This document shows positions 46,135 through 58,636 of a stretch of DNA of 64,000 nucleotides, one piece after another. Below the pieces are notes generated by a model. The model did not search any database, had not been told where the DNA came from, and saw only the letters and a list, made by a program, of their open reading frames with translations. This DNA is from Pyxicephalus adspersus. Its lineage: Eukaryota; Chordata; Amphibia; Anura; Pyxicephalidae. A program made the position numbers and the translations under genes. The stretch lies in NCBI RefSeq assembly GCF_032062135.1, contig NC_092859.1, positions 44,472,468 through 44,536,467 of the forward strand, in the 5' to 3' direction. How positions within the stretch are numbered: the stretch's first letter is position 1; each line of letters opens with the position of its first letter.

Positions 46135-49100
46135 GCTTACATGTATTATGACCTCTAGGTGCCTTAAGTTTCCTAGTATATTTAGGTTCATTTGAAGATT
46201 TCATTTCTCCATTTATTGCCTTTGATTAAGACAGTACAGTCCTGTTATTCCCAATGCATGACTTCTGTCCCATGTCTACAGGTATGCATCTTCTTGGTGT
46301 AAAAGATAAGTATTATTTATCTTTGTTTTTATCTTTCCCAAGAAGCTGCCATATGCTATACATATTTTTTTGGAATTACTCTAGAATGCCCAATAGGGAC
46401 TTAAACCTCACGTTAACACAGAGTAGAATCTTTTATGTTAAAAATATTTGCAAGCTGTCAGCCGGAACAGGAAAAGAGAAATACATGATCCTCTCCTCTT
46501 AAAAGCATCCCATCAATGATAAAAACGCCTTTGAATAGAGGTAGTCTTCTCTGTGTGCTTGTCTGTCTGATCCATGTCTCGCAGGTAGTTCAAGACAACT
46601 GTAGGGAGAAAATGACTAATGAGTAGCATGCTGTGCGCTGCTGAGAACATTTTCTTATGCTTAAATCACTGCTTGATGGCGACAATGGAAGTAAAAGGCT
46701 CCCAAGCCTTTCTCCAGGAGCCACCAGCAGAAGGATAGTCTGTTAATAAAACAAGGGATTACGATAGCCCTATCGTTTAGATTACCCTAGCCGAGGAAAG
46801 TGAATATGCAACATGTAAAAATAACTTATTATTATAATAGGAAAAGCTAAATAATATTTTCCTGTTTAAAAGGGAACTATAGTTTTAGTAAGAACTTTAT
46901 ACATATAGCACATTTTAGATCCTTACATGTTTTTTGTAAAAAGACATTGTGTTAACTTTCTCAAAGAGAATTCTGTCTGGGAAGTTCGGTCCACTATTAT
47001 CATGGTTTAGGTCTCAAAAAAACTTGCATCCTGACATCGCTGTGGATGTGCAATACCTTTGCCTAGTGTCTGATAAAAGATGAAAGCTTAGTACAGCAAG
47101 CATAGAGATATGCTGGGAATATCCAAAAGCAGTTCTGTGCAGACTTCTTGGAAACGCAGGAAACTAAGGATATGGAAAGAAGATGAAATTCCATGGACAT
47201 TTTGTACAAAATAATGATTGGCCCCAGTGCCGTTAAGGTTGCAACAAAGCAGCATTATAATGGTTGAGGATTAAAATGAAAAGGCAATGTTTAATAACAC
47301 TAAAGTGTGTTAAGTCCTATACATCCATTTGTAGCGCTCATCTGTTGAGATTGTTAGTTTGTACCTGATTCTCTCTAGGTAAGGTGACAAGTGACTCCCT
47401 GAGGCTTGCAAATCCTAATTTTTTTTGTAAATCTACACAAGGTGAGACAGTGAGGGCTACAGAGTGTCATTTGAGCCAGCAAACTTCAAGACGTATATCA
47501 CAGTCCCTTCACACCTGGCATTCCCATAGAGCTCCAGGAAATAGTTTTCCTCATACCAAGTTAACTTTCCTTCAATGTCCTGAATTCAAACATATACAGG
47601 ATACTATCTTTTGGGCTGCTCTTTGCCCCAGCCTAGCCAGGTCCCAAAAACTTTAGGGCCCCCAGGACCTTCCTACACATTTAGTGGTGCTACACATTAT
47701 ATGTAACAATTTTGGAAAATATGTTTGCCGCCGTATGCAAACAAAGGAGCACAACTATGGCTTCTGGGTAACAAAAGGATTTCAAAAAATGCCATTCTGT
47801 GGTGGGGAGGAAGGTGGTCAAGGGTGGGAAGGAAACAGGTTAACTATACTTCTGAAGTTAAAATCTTTTTTAATACAACTTGAAAAAATACCTAAATTTG
47901 ACTTAATTGTAGTCTCTTGTAATCAACAGCACTCTCAGGAGGTAGGGGCAGTGATTGGGGTAATTCAGGTAATCTCAATGCATAAATGATGACAACGAAA
48001 GTTTGGGGAAAAAAGCGACATAAAGGGACACAAGCAGTCTCCCAACTTTTTCCTTACTCTCCAGTTATGGGATGGGGGCAGAGAAGTGACCAAGTTATAT
48101 TACTTAACTCCAGTACAAAAAAAAGTGAGCTCACCTACCTGACTGTGCTATGCAGCCAGACTGTGTAAATCCTAAAAGAAATAATGATCTTTTGGCAGGT
48201 AACAGCTTCCATATGTGTATTTTAAATGTATGTTTAGCTATTTGAGTCTGGCTTGAAATATATACAATTATTATAAATAATTTAACAAGCAGGTAAAAAT
48301 GTAAAAGTCACGTAAAAATTACTTTTTTCTAAGTTACAATATTGATTTAAAATGCATAAGCTCTAGGCTTGTTTTATGTATTCTTTTCATTGTGCCACAA
48401 TGTAATGATAACTAATTACTCCTGGCCAAAAATTCAAATCCCTGCCCTAGGTAAATACGACACATTAAAAAGAAATTCAGGTGTTTGTTTAACAGGTCAA
48501 TGTTTGCCCGTAGCATCTCATAATTGTACTATGTCACACTCTTTTTTTTGGTCCTATTGATATTATTATGCATCTGGCATTCCGCAGGTCAATAAAAATG
48601 AGCATCTTTATTTTGCTTCATTGCTGCTCTGTAGGTTAAAAGGAGTTTCATTTTTTACTCTCAGAATAGTGAAGTTGTTAAAAGTTTAGTAGTTCAGATA
48701 TATCAGATTTACTAGTTTCCCTAATAAGTAGATATCTGATGTACTATATGATACAGTACTTTAGAAGATTTATATGTTGATTATGAAATAGTTTTACATG
48801 ACCTAGAAAACAGGTAAATCAGCCATGTTCTAGAAATAGAAACAACGGAATTATGGCTCAGTCCCTAGTCAGGGTCAAAGCTACAAGACTTGCCATTAAA
48901 CTTGCAATTATGAGCTTGGCTGTTATTTTTGTTTCAGTATGTAGCAATGGTGCAGAAAGCAAAAGTACATCAACAAGGGTATTGTAAAGAAAAAAAAAAC
49001 AAGATAGAGAAAAAGAAAGGAAAGAAGAAAAGGAAGGAAAATTGGTGCTGATCTTCAAGGCAACCAATAAGATTTTTCCTTCACATTCAAAACTACCCTG

Positions 49101-49319
49101 GAAAACCCTAAAAGCTGAACCTATATAGTATGATATGATGATTAAAAAAATATAGCTAACATTGGGAGACATAAATCACTTAAAGAAGGTGAAATAAGCT
49201 TTAAACAGTTGTTGGAGTTTATGGAAACTTTGATCTTGTGACAAAAAAATAACCCCTCTGAAACAAAATGAAACAAAACAAAATGACTACTCAAATAACA
49301 ATTACAAAAAAAAAAAAAC
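46135..49319. other. AT-rich stretch, no gene recognised
   Basis: Frames at 46254-46502, 47384-47656 (90 codons), 47684-47989 (101 codons) and 48858-49172 (104 codons) have no recognisable domain and no splice-bounded structure. No known repeat was recognised. Confidence 0.35.
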
Positions 49320-49321
49320 TA

Positions 49322-49806
49322 CAGGTAGTCCTGGAGTTACATAGGGACTGTAGGTTTGTTCTTAAGTTTAATTCGTATGTAAGTCAGAACATGTACATTA
49401 TTTTAATAAAATTAGGAACAGATGTTTGTTTTAACATATTATTAGGCAGTGTGGTGTCAGTTACTGTATAAAATTCTTGCTGTGAGTTAATCACAGACAA
49501 AGCAAAAGAAAAAAAAACTTTATGGAGCCTAGACATTCATTACCTTCTGGAGCAAGCTGTGCTTTGATTTGCAAAAAGAAACAGCTGCAGAGTTTGTCTT
49601 GGTCATTAAAGACTTACAAGATGTAACAGATCAGCTCAGCTCTTAGGATCACCCACAACCTCAGCTGTGTTTAGCAAAAGATTTATTCTGCAAGTCATGC
49701 AAACCACCCCCTCCCCCCTATTAAGTCTCCATCCTGCACACGAGAGAGCAGGTAAGCCCTGTTCATATCTAGGATTTCCACGTATGTCGGATGTTTCTTA
49801 ACTCAG
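49322..49806 (-). mobile_element. Tigger/pogo-like element (about 485 bp), copy 2, inverted
   Basis: TA (49320-49321) precedes CAGGTAGTCCTGGAGTTACA and GGGACTGTAGGTTTGTTC. It carries GGCAGTGTGGTGTCAGTTAC, TGCTTTGATTTGCAAAAAG, AACAGCTGCAGAG and, at the far end, CGTATGTCGGATGTTTCTTA. These match the copy at 43979-44428 read in reverse. The last bases of the right terminus (AGGACTACCTG) are gone. Confidence 0.8.
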
Positions 49807-49809
49807 GAG

Positions 49810-50190
49810 AAAAAAATAGAACATTTTCCCTAAGCAGTTCACTAAAAATGTAAACGTCTGCCAAATCACACCACTTATCATTATAAGTCAGGTAAACTAT
49901 TTGAGCTTTTCTTTAGGCTAGCTTCCCATTTGTAAAAAGTACAAATTTACACACACTTACACAATGGCACAAATGTGCCACGAAAGTACATTATAAATTT
50001 ATATTGACTGAAGTATTTAAAAATCTGTACTGGTTTACTTTGTGTAATCCATTGAGAACAAAATGATCTAAGAATCAATGGTCAATGGAAAACAAAATCA
50101 TTAACTCTTTGAGGGCTGGAATAAAATTACACAGAAAATCAAAGTAAACTAAAACCCAAACCCAACCTAAAAACATAACTTATAAAGTGG
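49810..50190. other. AT-rich stretch, nothing recognised
   Basis: No gene or repeat recognised. Confidence 0.35.
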
Positions 50191-50194
50191 CTCA

Positions 50195-51030
50195 GTAGTG
50201 TAAATGACCCCCCCCCCCCCTTTATTGTATGCACTTCCAACAGTCTATGAACATACTTCTGATAAGATATGGAACTAGGCATCAGTGAACTCCTGGGTGG
50301 ATTCAGTGATACATAATTTCCAATAGGGTAAATAGCATCAATGCCTTGATGATCTGAGAATTGCCAACATACTCTGGTCACATAAGGCCAGGCATTGTCT
50401 TCCAGTAGGAGGAACTTCCGGTGTACAAGTGAAAGGTCTAACCTTGGGTATATAAATTTTCATCTCGGCACCTAACAGCATTCAGCATAATAAGTAGCAT
50501 GCGGAGGTTTATGGATATGCCATCCCAGACTATTACTCCCCTACTGGTAAACTGTCCATGCTGGATGATGTTGCAGGCAGCATAACATTCACCGCAGCAA
50601 CTCCAGACTCATGGCTGCTACATGTGCTCAGTTTGACCCTGTTTTCATATGTAATAAAAATGTGGTATTAATGGCAGCTGGCCAGTTCTGATGTTCTCCG
50701 GCAAAAAGCAGCCGAGCTGCATGGTGCTAGGTTGTGAGCACAGGATGTTGAATCCATATACCACTCCCATGGAGTCCATTTCTTAAATGTTGTGCCGAAA
50801 TATGCACAGGACATTGGAAGTCATCTTTTAGGGCAGTGCTCTTCCTGTTTCTCCTCACACAAAAATGAAGATATTATTCTTGCTGTTGGGTTATTGCCCT
50901 TTTACAGTTCTGCACAACTCTCCTTGTGTAAATGGAGATTTCCTGCCATTTCCCTCATACTTATATTCTTAAGTATGGATGTTCCTTATTGGAGGATTAG
51001 GACTTCCAGAGCATCCTGAGGGGGTTGCAT
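50195..51030 (-). pseudogene. Tc1/mariner-type transposase fossil
   Basis: On the minus strand, broken in several frames, the remains of a Tc1-like transposase can be followed. Near 50380-50340, DNAWPYVTRVCWQF corresponds to the DNARPH block that holds the second catalytic aspartate. It runs into GIDAIYPI and SLNPP, a worn form of the SPDLNPIE block where the last acidic residue is lost. Upstream, near 50530-50610, the cysteine/serine-rich block before DNARPH is visible at DNA level (GGATGATGTTGCAGGCAGCA). The DNA-binding region toward 51020 is only weakly recognisable. Stops, frameshifts and a C13 run (50207-50219) show it has long been inactive. The full family protein is about 340 residues. 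Confidence 0.72.
50207..50220 (+). repeat. Poly-C run
   Basis: Uninterrupted C-run of about 13-14 bases inside the transposase fossil. Confidence 0.9.
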
Positions 51031-51034
51031 TTAC

Positions 51035-51554
51035 CACCTCATGCTACTGTACAGTACCAGTAGTGACAAGGCCACTAGCAAAATGCAAGAGTGATTAACT
51101 ATAATTTACCAGATTGTATTTTTTATTTTTTCATAGGAATATTGTTATAGTTGTCTTTTAGGAAGATATTGAGACAATTCTAAACCTGAATCTAAATCTA
51201 GAGTACCTTAGGTTGACCAGTTTAGGGATTTTTTATTGGATTCATAGTGTATATATGTACCTATAATATTACTAAACTGTACAGTTTTCACAACTTTAAA
51301 AAAGTGCATTCAGCGTCCAGAAAACTGCATGGAAAAGCGTCTGCTTCCTGCCACCCATTAAATCATGGATAATGAACTTGTTTGATCCAATGGTAATTGT
51401 TTTTGCAGGTGTTTTTAAGCTGTAAAACTGCCCAAAAACACTTTATAAAACTTACGTCGGAACAAGACTTTAGGGACCACTATTTACAGAGGAGCCCAGA
51501 GGAGGTAGTGTGGCATCCACATGTATTTGCAAATTTATGCAACTAATACCTCTG
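51035..51554. other. AT-rich stretch, nothing recognised
   Basis: No gene or repeat recognised. Confidence 0.35.
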
Positions 51555-53065
51555 TTTTTTTTTTTTTTTAACAATCATTTTTTGGGGGAATAGTAGCAAA
51601 AAATAAAATGCAAAAAGTCACATAAGTACAAAAAAAAGACACAAAAAATTAAAATAGACCAAGGCAATACAGAATATCAAATACACAGTATATAAGGATA
51701 TAGGGAAAGGGGCAGGGGGAAAAGTCTGTGCCTGAAGCCTGCAGATCCTCCAGAACACAACTGAAAACAGATTTCCAAATAAGTACTAAAGCCAGCAAGC
51801 TTTTAGAGGGCTTTGGAGCTCCGGCGAGTAGGGTGACTGTAAACAATCCAGAAGTCCCACACCTCCAAAAACCTGTCATAGGTGTCAGTCAAAATGCTGG
51901 TCAGGTCCTCATTTACCATAAATACATCCAGTCTAGACTTAACTTCACTGAAGACCACTCTCTCAGTCCTCCAAGCCCTGGCTATTGCTTGTTGAGCCGC
52001 CATAAAAACAAAGGTTGCCAGGTTTCTAGAGGGCAGAGAGAGCACTAAATCTGGAAGGTGTAGGAAAGCACACAATGAATCCCGGATTATGGGTCTATTC
52101 AGCAAAGAACCGAGTAGGTTGTGTACTGATTGTCAAAAACTGGATAATTTAGGACATGTCCACCAAACATGGAGCATATCAACGATGGCATCACGGCCTC
52201 TAAAACATCGACCCGTTAATTCACGATCGATGTGCCCCCATCCTTGCGGGGGTCAAATACCTTCCTAATAATACCTTGTATGCAGATTCCTGTGAGGTAA
52301 GATTAATAGAACAGGAGGATATGGACCTCCATAAATCTTCCTACACCTCATCAGGTTGGTTGCAACCCAGATACGCCTCCCATCCACACACATGGCTGCC
52401 ATCTGGCGGAAGGTACAGCAATAAACTGTCTGTAGAGAAGGGAGATAAGGCCCAGGGACAACGGAGCCAGATAGCAGATCCTTTCAAATGGAGTGACAGC
52501 CAACGGACTATGCACCTGCTTCACAGAGGGCAACAGCCAATGACACAGTTGCATGTATCAGTAATATTCCCTAGGGGGGACTTCATAGGTCGCACGCAAC
52601 TGATCCCAGGACTTAACACCCGAAATACCAACTAGGTGATAAGCCAAGCATAGACCCTTTGTCCTCCACCAATAAACGCCAAAGGGTTCATATGTCCAGG
52701 TGGGAACAGGGGATTAATAGAGAAGAAGCCTGGGACGCAGTGAAGATGGCAACCAGAGTAGAGAAGAAATTAGGAAAGATGCACAACTCACAGCTCCCAA
52801 TGCAACCCATAGAGGAGATTCAGAGGAGGCATGCAGCGCAGAAAGTTGACTAATCTGTGCCGCAGCATAGTATTTAGCCAGGTTGGGTACTCCCAACCCC
52901 CTGGAATGCCTGTGCATGTACATGGTCCCCTGAGCTACCCTAGGCTTCTTAACATTCCAAACAAACGCATTTACATGTTGTTGTAAGGTACGGAGCACTG
53001 GAGCTGGAACCACTACTGGTAGGGTTCTAAAATAGTTGAGAAGTTTTGGCAGCCATGATACCTGT
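51555..53065 (-). mobile_element. L1/Tx1-type LINE, 3' part (about 1.5 kb)
   Basis: A minus-strand LINE. T15 at 51555-51569 is its poly-A tail seen from the plus strand. The body runs through a 3' UTR and then the ORF2 C-terminal third, and is cut at its 5' side near 53.06 kb. A plus-strand 119-codon frame at 52276-52635 is antisense to it and not a gene. No target-site duplication was identified. Confidence 0.85.
51803..53060 (-). pseudogene. LINE ORF2 C-terminal region, frameshifted
   Basis: Read on the minus strand from 53060: WLPKLLNYFRTLPVVVPAP and NAFVWNVKKPRVAQ, then GLGVPNLAKYYAAAQISQL (after the reverse transcriptase domain). Next come FERIC and GLISLLYRQF (about 52520-52420), then CFRGRDAIVDMLHVWWTC (about 52210-52160), whose HX4C end belongs to the L1 cysteine motif. 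Then FMAAQQAIARAWRT (about 52010) and a terminal WDFW. The order is exactly that of L1/Tx1 ORF2 C-termini. At least two frame breaks separate the three open segments (53013-52714, 52554-52351 and 52105-51803). The first cysteine pair is degraded. Endonuclease and reverse transcriptase are absent. Non-functional. Confidence 0.85.
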
Positions 53066-53069
53066 TTTT

Positions 53070-54990
53070 TAACAAAAGTTAGAACAGTGTTTTTTTTTTC
53101 TTTTGCAGTCTGTCTGGTAAGTGTGCTGGAAAACCTTGTTTTACCGGTTGTGTAATTGCCAATTCTATCTGCACCTTGCTTTTGGAGCTAGTTGTAGATT
53201 GTTTTGAAGTAATAACCATTTTGCTTTGGCTTGATGTGACCACAGGACACCCTATGTAGAACCATATGTCTACCATGTACCTACATAAATAGGAACAGCA
53301 CTTGTAGTCAAAGAAAATAGGTTGTATACACATATATCTGACTACAGACTGTTAGCGGAAATGTAAAAGATCTGAGAGGTCAGTGATGTGTGAGTAGATG
53401 AAAAGGAAATATGAAAAATAAAAGCACAAAAAAACCAAAAAATACTTTATATGATAACTTTTTAAAACTTTGACACTTATAAACCTGTTACTAAAAAATG
53501 AACATGCTGTTTAGTTAGCAGACCCACTTAAAGTATATATTTTTGGCAAAGAAAACCAAAACAACACACAGAACTGTTATCGTAAAGCTAGAATTCACAA
53601 AGTGGCAGATGTAGACTTGCGGGAAGTTGTGAACGCGCCAACTGATACAGGTCAGATAAAATCTAACAGCTCTATTAGCACGACTGAAAACTCCCTGCGG
53701 ATATGTTGGACTGATTAATTAAGAATCGCTATCATGCTCCCTTGTACTTTTGTACCCTCTTTATGAGGGAAGTGTTAATTTTATTGTGACAAAATTTGTT
53801 TTCAAATTATATGTAGCAGTTATAGACAACTTAGTTAAAACTTTGTAAGCTTATTTAGTTTAGTTTTTGCTTGCTGTGATAATAACTTGTAAAAAATTTA
53901 ATTAATTAGAAAATAATTAAAGCAGTTAGGGAGGAAGAAATATTTGGAACGAGATGTTCTCTGGTGGAAGGATTTAAGAGCACCGCATCAAAATTTAGGG
54001 TTGCACTTTCGGAGTCTAATGATATCTGTGCAGAATAAATATGCAGATTTTGGTAGCCACAATCACCACCAACTAACATTTTTTTTGTGTGTTTTAGTAA
54101 ATATGCCACCTAAATACCACAAGATAACCCACAAAAACATAAGGCAGGGCTGCCACCCAGATGCCAAAAAAAAAACAACCTTCTCCATAACCATGAAATA
54201 TGCCATTTTCTCAATTTGGACCACTGGATTTCCAACACAGAATCAAAATCTTTTGGTATTTAAGACAGATTTTTTCAAGAGTTTACTTTTTTTTTCTTTT
54301 GGATTATTATTGTATTTTCATCTTGTAATATTGCAATGATGAACATGTATTAGTCATATTTTAGCTCCCTAGAAGTAAAGATTTGCATTCCCATAAATTC
54401 CACTATTGTGTAAGTGTGTAGAAGCTTTGAATGTAGTTAAGAACTCTAAAACTATTGTAGTGTTCTGGGATACTTTAAACTTTCAGAGATCATTTTAACT
54501 ATATTGGCTAAATAGCTTTTGTTTTGTTAAAGTAAATTGCACTTGAACAATTTAACACTCTAGCGGGAAATATGTGATGTTCTAAATGCTTTTGCTGTTA
54601 GAATTGAAAACTGTGGTGAATTAGCATCGGTTAATGCATTTTTTTCCCCTGACGGTATCCTAAACTGACTTAATTCATCTACAAAGGCCACACATGTATC
54701 CTTTTATTTGGGAAACTGGTTCCTTGTTCTTTGTTTATCTTACAGGCTTTTGAAATTATATGAATGGTAAGCGTACAAAATCACCCTAATTTTAGCTCAC
54801 CATTTTATTCCATTTTCATAATGTTGCCATAGCAAGCTAGCCAACTCTCCTGAAAAATTGTGTAGGTACCTAATGCAAAATAATCACAAACATAGGCAAT
54901 GCTAACTGAGCATGCAGTGATGTATAAGCAGGCATTTTTCTGTAAGAATCACTCAGCTGGACACAGGATACTACTCAGATGGGACCTTAA
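53070..54990. other. AT-rich stretch, no gene recognised
   Basis: It contains a chance 131-codon plus-strand frame (53944-54339) with no domain. A polypyrimidine tract, CAG, 8 bases and GTAAGT near 53090-53124 mimic splice sites. A GC-balanced patch at 53600-53770 has ACTGATTAATTAAGAATCGC. Confidence 0.35.
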
Positions 54991-54994
54991 TTAT

Positions 54995-55125
54995 GAAAAC
55001 TTTCTAAGATTAGAAAAGATAGACTATCCTGGATCTTGCCATTTACTAGCAAGTGGACTTGCAGAAATCTATTCCAGTTTTGCTGGATCACCCAGGTTCT
55101 CCTATGATAGCCATTCTTCTTCCAA
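54995..55125 (+). mobile_element. Palindromic MITE, worn copy (subfamily B)
   Basis: AGAAAAGATAGACTATCCTG, then TTTGCTGGATCACCCAGGTT and CTCCTATGATAGCCATTCTT with few surviving inner bases. The outer GGGCCTGATTTATT ends are missing. Confidence 0.65.
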
Positions 55126-55265
55126 AAAAAATAAAGTCTGATTATTTGAGCAATGTTTGTGTAAAACTAATTATTTTCATAGAAATGCAGGGCAAGTCTT
55201 GATGTTTATGGACACTACTTGGAATCCAGTGTAATGTGACTTGCATAGATGAATACTGTACACAT

Positions 55266-55491
55266 TGGGCCTGATTTAATAAAGCCCTCCAAGGCTTGAG
55301 GGGATACACTTTCATCAGTGAAGCTGGGTGATCCAGCAAACCTGGAAGGTACTTTTTAAAAGTAATTTGCTATTTGTTAGCAAATGTTTTTATTCCTGGA
55401 CCAGATCTTTTCCTGCTTTGCAGTATTATTCAGCTTCAATGTTGAAAGTGTATCCTCTCCATCCTTGAAGAGATTTAATAAATCAGGCCCA
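55266..55491 (+). mobile_element. Palindromic MITE, subfamily A, full length (226 bp)
   Basis: From TGGGCCTGATTTAATAAAGC to TTTAATAAATCAGGCCCA. The left arm has CCTCCAAGGCTTGAGGGG and ATACACTTTCATCAGTGAAG. The right arm has GTTGAAAGTGTATCCTCTCC. ATT lies outside both GGGCC/GGCCC ends, consistent with a 3-bp target duplication. Confidence 0.92.
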
Positions 55492-55494
55492 TTT

Positions 55495-56781
55495 TGAAAA
55501 GTATAATTTTAATGTTAAAGTTTTACTTGGAGTGCTGAGTGCACAAACATGCAACATGATCGTGTTTATTAGACAATTATTCTTAATAGGACATTTAAGG
55601 AGAGTGCCATGTTTGCACCCCCGAAATTTAACTTTTATTGTCTGTTGGATTAGCACAATTAATATCAATTATGTCTCACCAACAATAATGCTTTGCCAGT
55701 ATATACTGGTACATGTATACCATATATGAGGTCATCCTAAAGGAATGCAGCATATCCTTTTACTGATATGCTTATAAGGTAAAATACTGGTTATCATTGG
55801 TCAGTACTGGTCAAACACTGGCCATTGTCTTAGTTCCTGAGTAGTTAAAAACACAGTGCCATACCTAATTAACTAGTCTTGACCAGAACTAACTGTATGC
55901 AACATGTTTTCTGATCATCTGCCAAGCCATTAATTTGGAAGACTCCTTGGATGAATGCAACTCACTTCCACAGCTAAGTATTTTTGTTATATCTAAGTCT
56001 TTGTAACTGCATTGTTTTATCTATCTGTCTTTATTATTAAATAGTATAATCTTTCAAGTCTTTGTGTTATCTCTCTTTGTACACTTCAAATTGAACCTAT
56101 CAATATTTGCATAAACTGTCACAAATTATATCGGTGACATAACATTGTCCTGCTAACTTAAGATAATCTGATAGTGAAAGTGTAGGTCCCATTAAAAGGA
56201 TCTAGTGATCCCAAAATAAGGTCTGGACATGTATAAAAGCCAATACAAAAAGACAAAATACAATGGGTAACTGAGACAAAAATAACATGTTCAAGTTTTA
56301 TTGAGCACAAGTTCAGACGAAGACTGCTGTACATAATTCTATTCCAAGAAGACATACTTATGACCTTGTAGTGACATCACTTATTTAAAAAAACAAAACA
56401 AAAAACTAAATGTATTGTTTCCTCTAACCAAGGAAATCTCCCAGTTGCAATGTTGGCTTTATTTTCTCTATTTGTCATTTTCAGTTATAAAAATAATAGT
56501 GGTTATTTGAGCCATAGGGGAGTAAAAGGGATAGTAAGGGGCATTCATGGTGAGTGTAGCCTCCAGCACAAATATTTTTTCCCAAAAAAGAAACAGAGCT
56601 ATCTTTCAATAAGGATGGACATCTACTGTCAGAAAAATTAGGAAATAGCAAAATGTGTAACTTGGCAACAGAACAAGAAGGTAACCACAAAGATGATTCC
56701 AATATCCTCGGTGGGTACCATGTTTTGAGCACAGAAACAACTGAGCATTCACTCAGATCAATTTTTTAAATATGCTTTTAC

Positions 56782-56783
<2 letters not shown>
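55495..56783. other. AT-rich stretch, nothing recognised
   Basis: No gene or known repeat recognised. Confidence 0.35.

Positions 56784-56856
<73 letters not shown>
56784..56856 (+). repeat. Compound microsatellite A19(TA)27
   Basis: Nineteen A residues (56784-56802) followed by 27 perfect TA units (56803-56856). Likely highly variable in length. Confidence 0.97.
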
Positions 56857-56857
<1 letters not shown>

Positions 56858-57175
56858 TTATTGTGAGGAATCATTGTATGTCTATGAAGGTTTTCATTTC
56901 TCCAGATGATAATATAACTAGACTACTAGGGGTTTAAACATTTAAGTGGGCTGTTCTATGATATTGTGTGTGCTTTACCACCTATCCAAGTTTCTACTTC
57001 AGTTCAAAATTACAGAACAAGTTCATTTTAATGTGATTTATTACCCTTTGCTAGTCTTTGGGGGCTTATGTTGTTTAATGTCATGGCAAAAGATTTGTTT
57101 AACTGTTTTTGGCATTTTTCATACTGTTATTTTAACTTTTGCTAAGAACTTTATTTTTCTTTAAGGTTTTGCCAT

Positions 57176-57236
57176 TTATCCTGGATCACCCATGGTAGTC
57201 TATCTTCTCCAGTCTTGGAGAGCTTTAATAAATCAT
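57176..57236 (+). mobile_element. Palindromic MITE, right end only (subfamily B)
   Basis: ATCCTGGATCACCCATGG, TAGTCTATCTTCTCCAGTCT and TGGAGAGCTTTAATAAATCA match the right arm of the subfamily B copy at 4762. The left arm is absent. Confidence 0.8.
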
Positions 57237-57239
57237 AAA

Positions 57240-58260
57240 TAAATCTAAATCACCAATCTTTCCATAGGATTATATGTGCAATTATTATAATTTATGCAAG
57301 TTATTTACTATTTATATTAGTTTTCTTGTGTGCAAATCCAAAATTCTTAGAACTGTTGCTGCCTAAAAATTTTAGACCAGAAAAAATAACCTAATAGGGA
57401 TTTTGATTTTACTTTGCTCTATACAAAACAAGTATTTTTGGCTGGTCATACGCTTGTAGCTTTGATTTAACTTTTCAACGTTTTTCACAGCTGCATATAT
57501 TTACCCCTAAATTTAATTACTGAAGGCTTGCGTATGAAATAATATCATATAAATGTGATTCTTCAGTTATGTAGTGGAATAGTAATGAGTCAAAGTTTGC
57601 TTTACGATTTTATTTTCTCATTACATTTCACACAGGAAAAAAATAATTTGTTTGTGTAAATTGTAAGTGTAACATAAGATAAAATCAAACCAGGTTTACA
57701 CAGACATAAATTAGCATGAAGGTGACATTTTCACAGGTTTGCAGTTGTTAAAATTCCAAATTACATTACACTTGCTTATTTGAATGATTGAGGCTCACAC
57801 TGTAAATGTCATCCAAAGTGTCTGACGTGTTTGCTGGTACCTGCAGAATATTGGGGTGAGCAGGGCTTTTTTTTATATGTTTTATTAATTGGATTTTTTT
57901 TAAATTTTTAAACTGATTTTCTTTTTGGGGTTATTCTGCAATAACAGATCAATACTGTAGTACTATCCAATGAAACATGGACATTATATTGCTAATAAAA
58001 TTTGGCAAAAAAGTAAGCAGTGTTGAAATTGTAAACTCCAACAGGTTTGAGTTCCTAATTCATTGAAACATTTTATCTAGTATTATTTGATTGGCATCTC
58101 AAGACTAAAGACTGCAATACTGGTTGAGGGGAACAGGAACTGGATAGATGGATCATCATGGGACATCATATATCACTGGATGGATCTTCATGAGACACTT
58201 TGAACATCACTGGACCTTGCAAAGGTAAAAAGGTAAAATTAGTTTTGGAAAAAAAAAGAT
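57240..58260. other. AT-rich stretch, nothing recognised
   Basis: No gene or known repeat recognised. Confidence 0.35.
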
Positions 58261-58282
58261 CTTTGTATTCCTGTACTTTTTT

Positions 58283-58440
58283 CACAGGGCGAGGGTGTGG
58301 ATATCTAGGCCCCCCTTAATATATAGGGCTTCCCAATTCCAAATAACCTCTCTACCTGAAGACCCCCACAACACAACAGTCATGGGTCAAGGCCTTTTTC
58401 CCCAACCATTTCCCTTGTCACCCTTAGGGCATGCAGGGGT
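58283..58440 (+). repeat. Dispersed repeat with AGGCCCCCCTTAATATAT..GACCCCCACAAC
   Basis: GGGCGAGGGTGTGGATATC, TAGGCCCCCCTTAATATATA, GGGCTTCCCAATTCCAAATA and GAAGACCCCCACAAC follow the order of a dispersed repeat I recall from other frog sequences. Class unknown. Confidence 0.45.
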
Positions 58441-58636
58441 TTAATTTTTGTCATAACAAAAGAATCAGATTCAAGAAGATCTTTTATGGGCAGGGGTTCG
58501 GGGGGGACACACACACTCTCTGTCTCATTTCCCATCCAGGAAGGTCCTAAGCCTATTGTAGGGTCTACTTTAAAGCTCGGTAAATCTGACAAGCTGACAT
58601 GGCAGCGTTGAGTTGGTCATTTTTGCCTCTGTCATT

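Noticed and set aside
47384..47989. Two adjacent 90-101-codon plus-strand frames, considered as exons
   Set aside because: Different frames, no domain, no clear splice sites linking them.
53090..53124. Polypyrimidine tract + CAG, 8 bases, GTAAGT: possible micro-exon
   Set aside because: Such matches are common by chance in AT/T-rich DNA; no neighbouring exons or coding sense.
53944..54339. 131-codon plus-strand open frame
   Set aside because: Low-complexity F/L/K-rich C-terminus and no domain; no sign of a gene around it.
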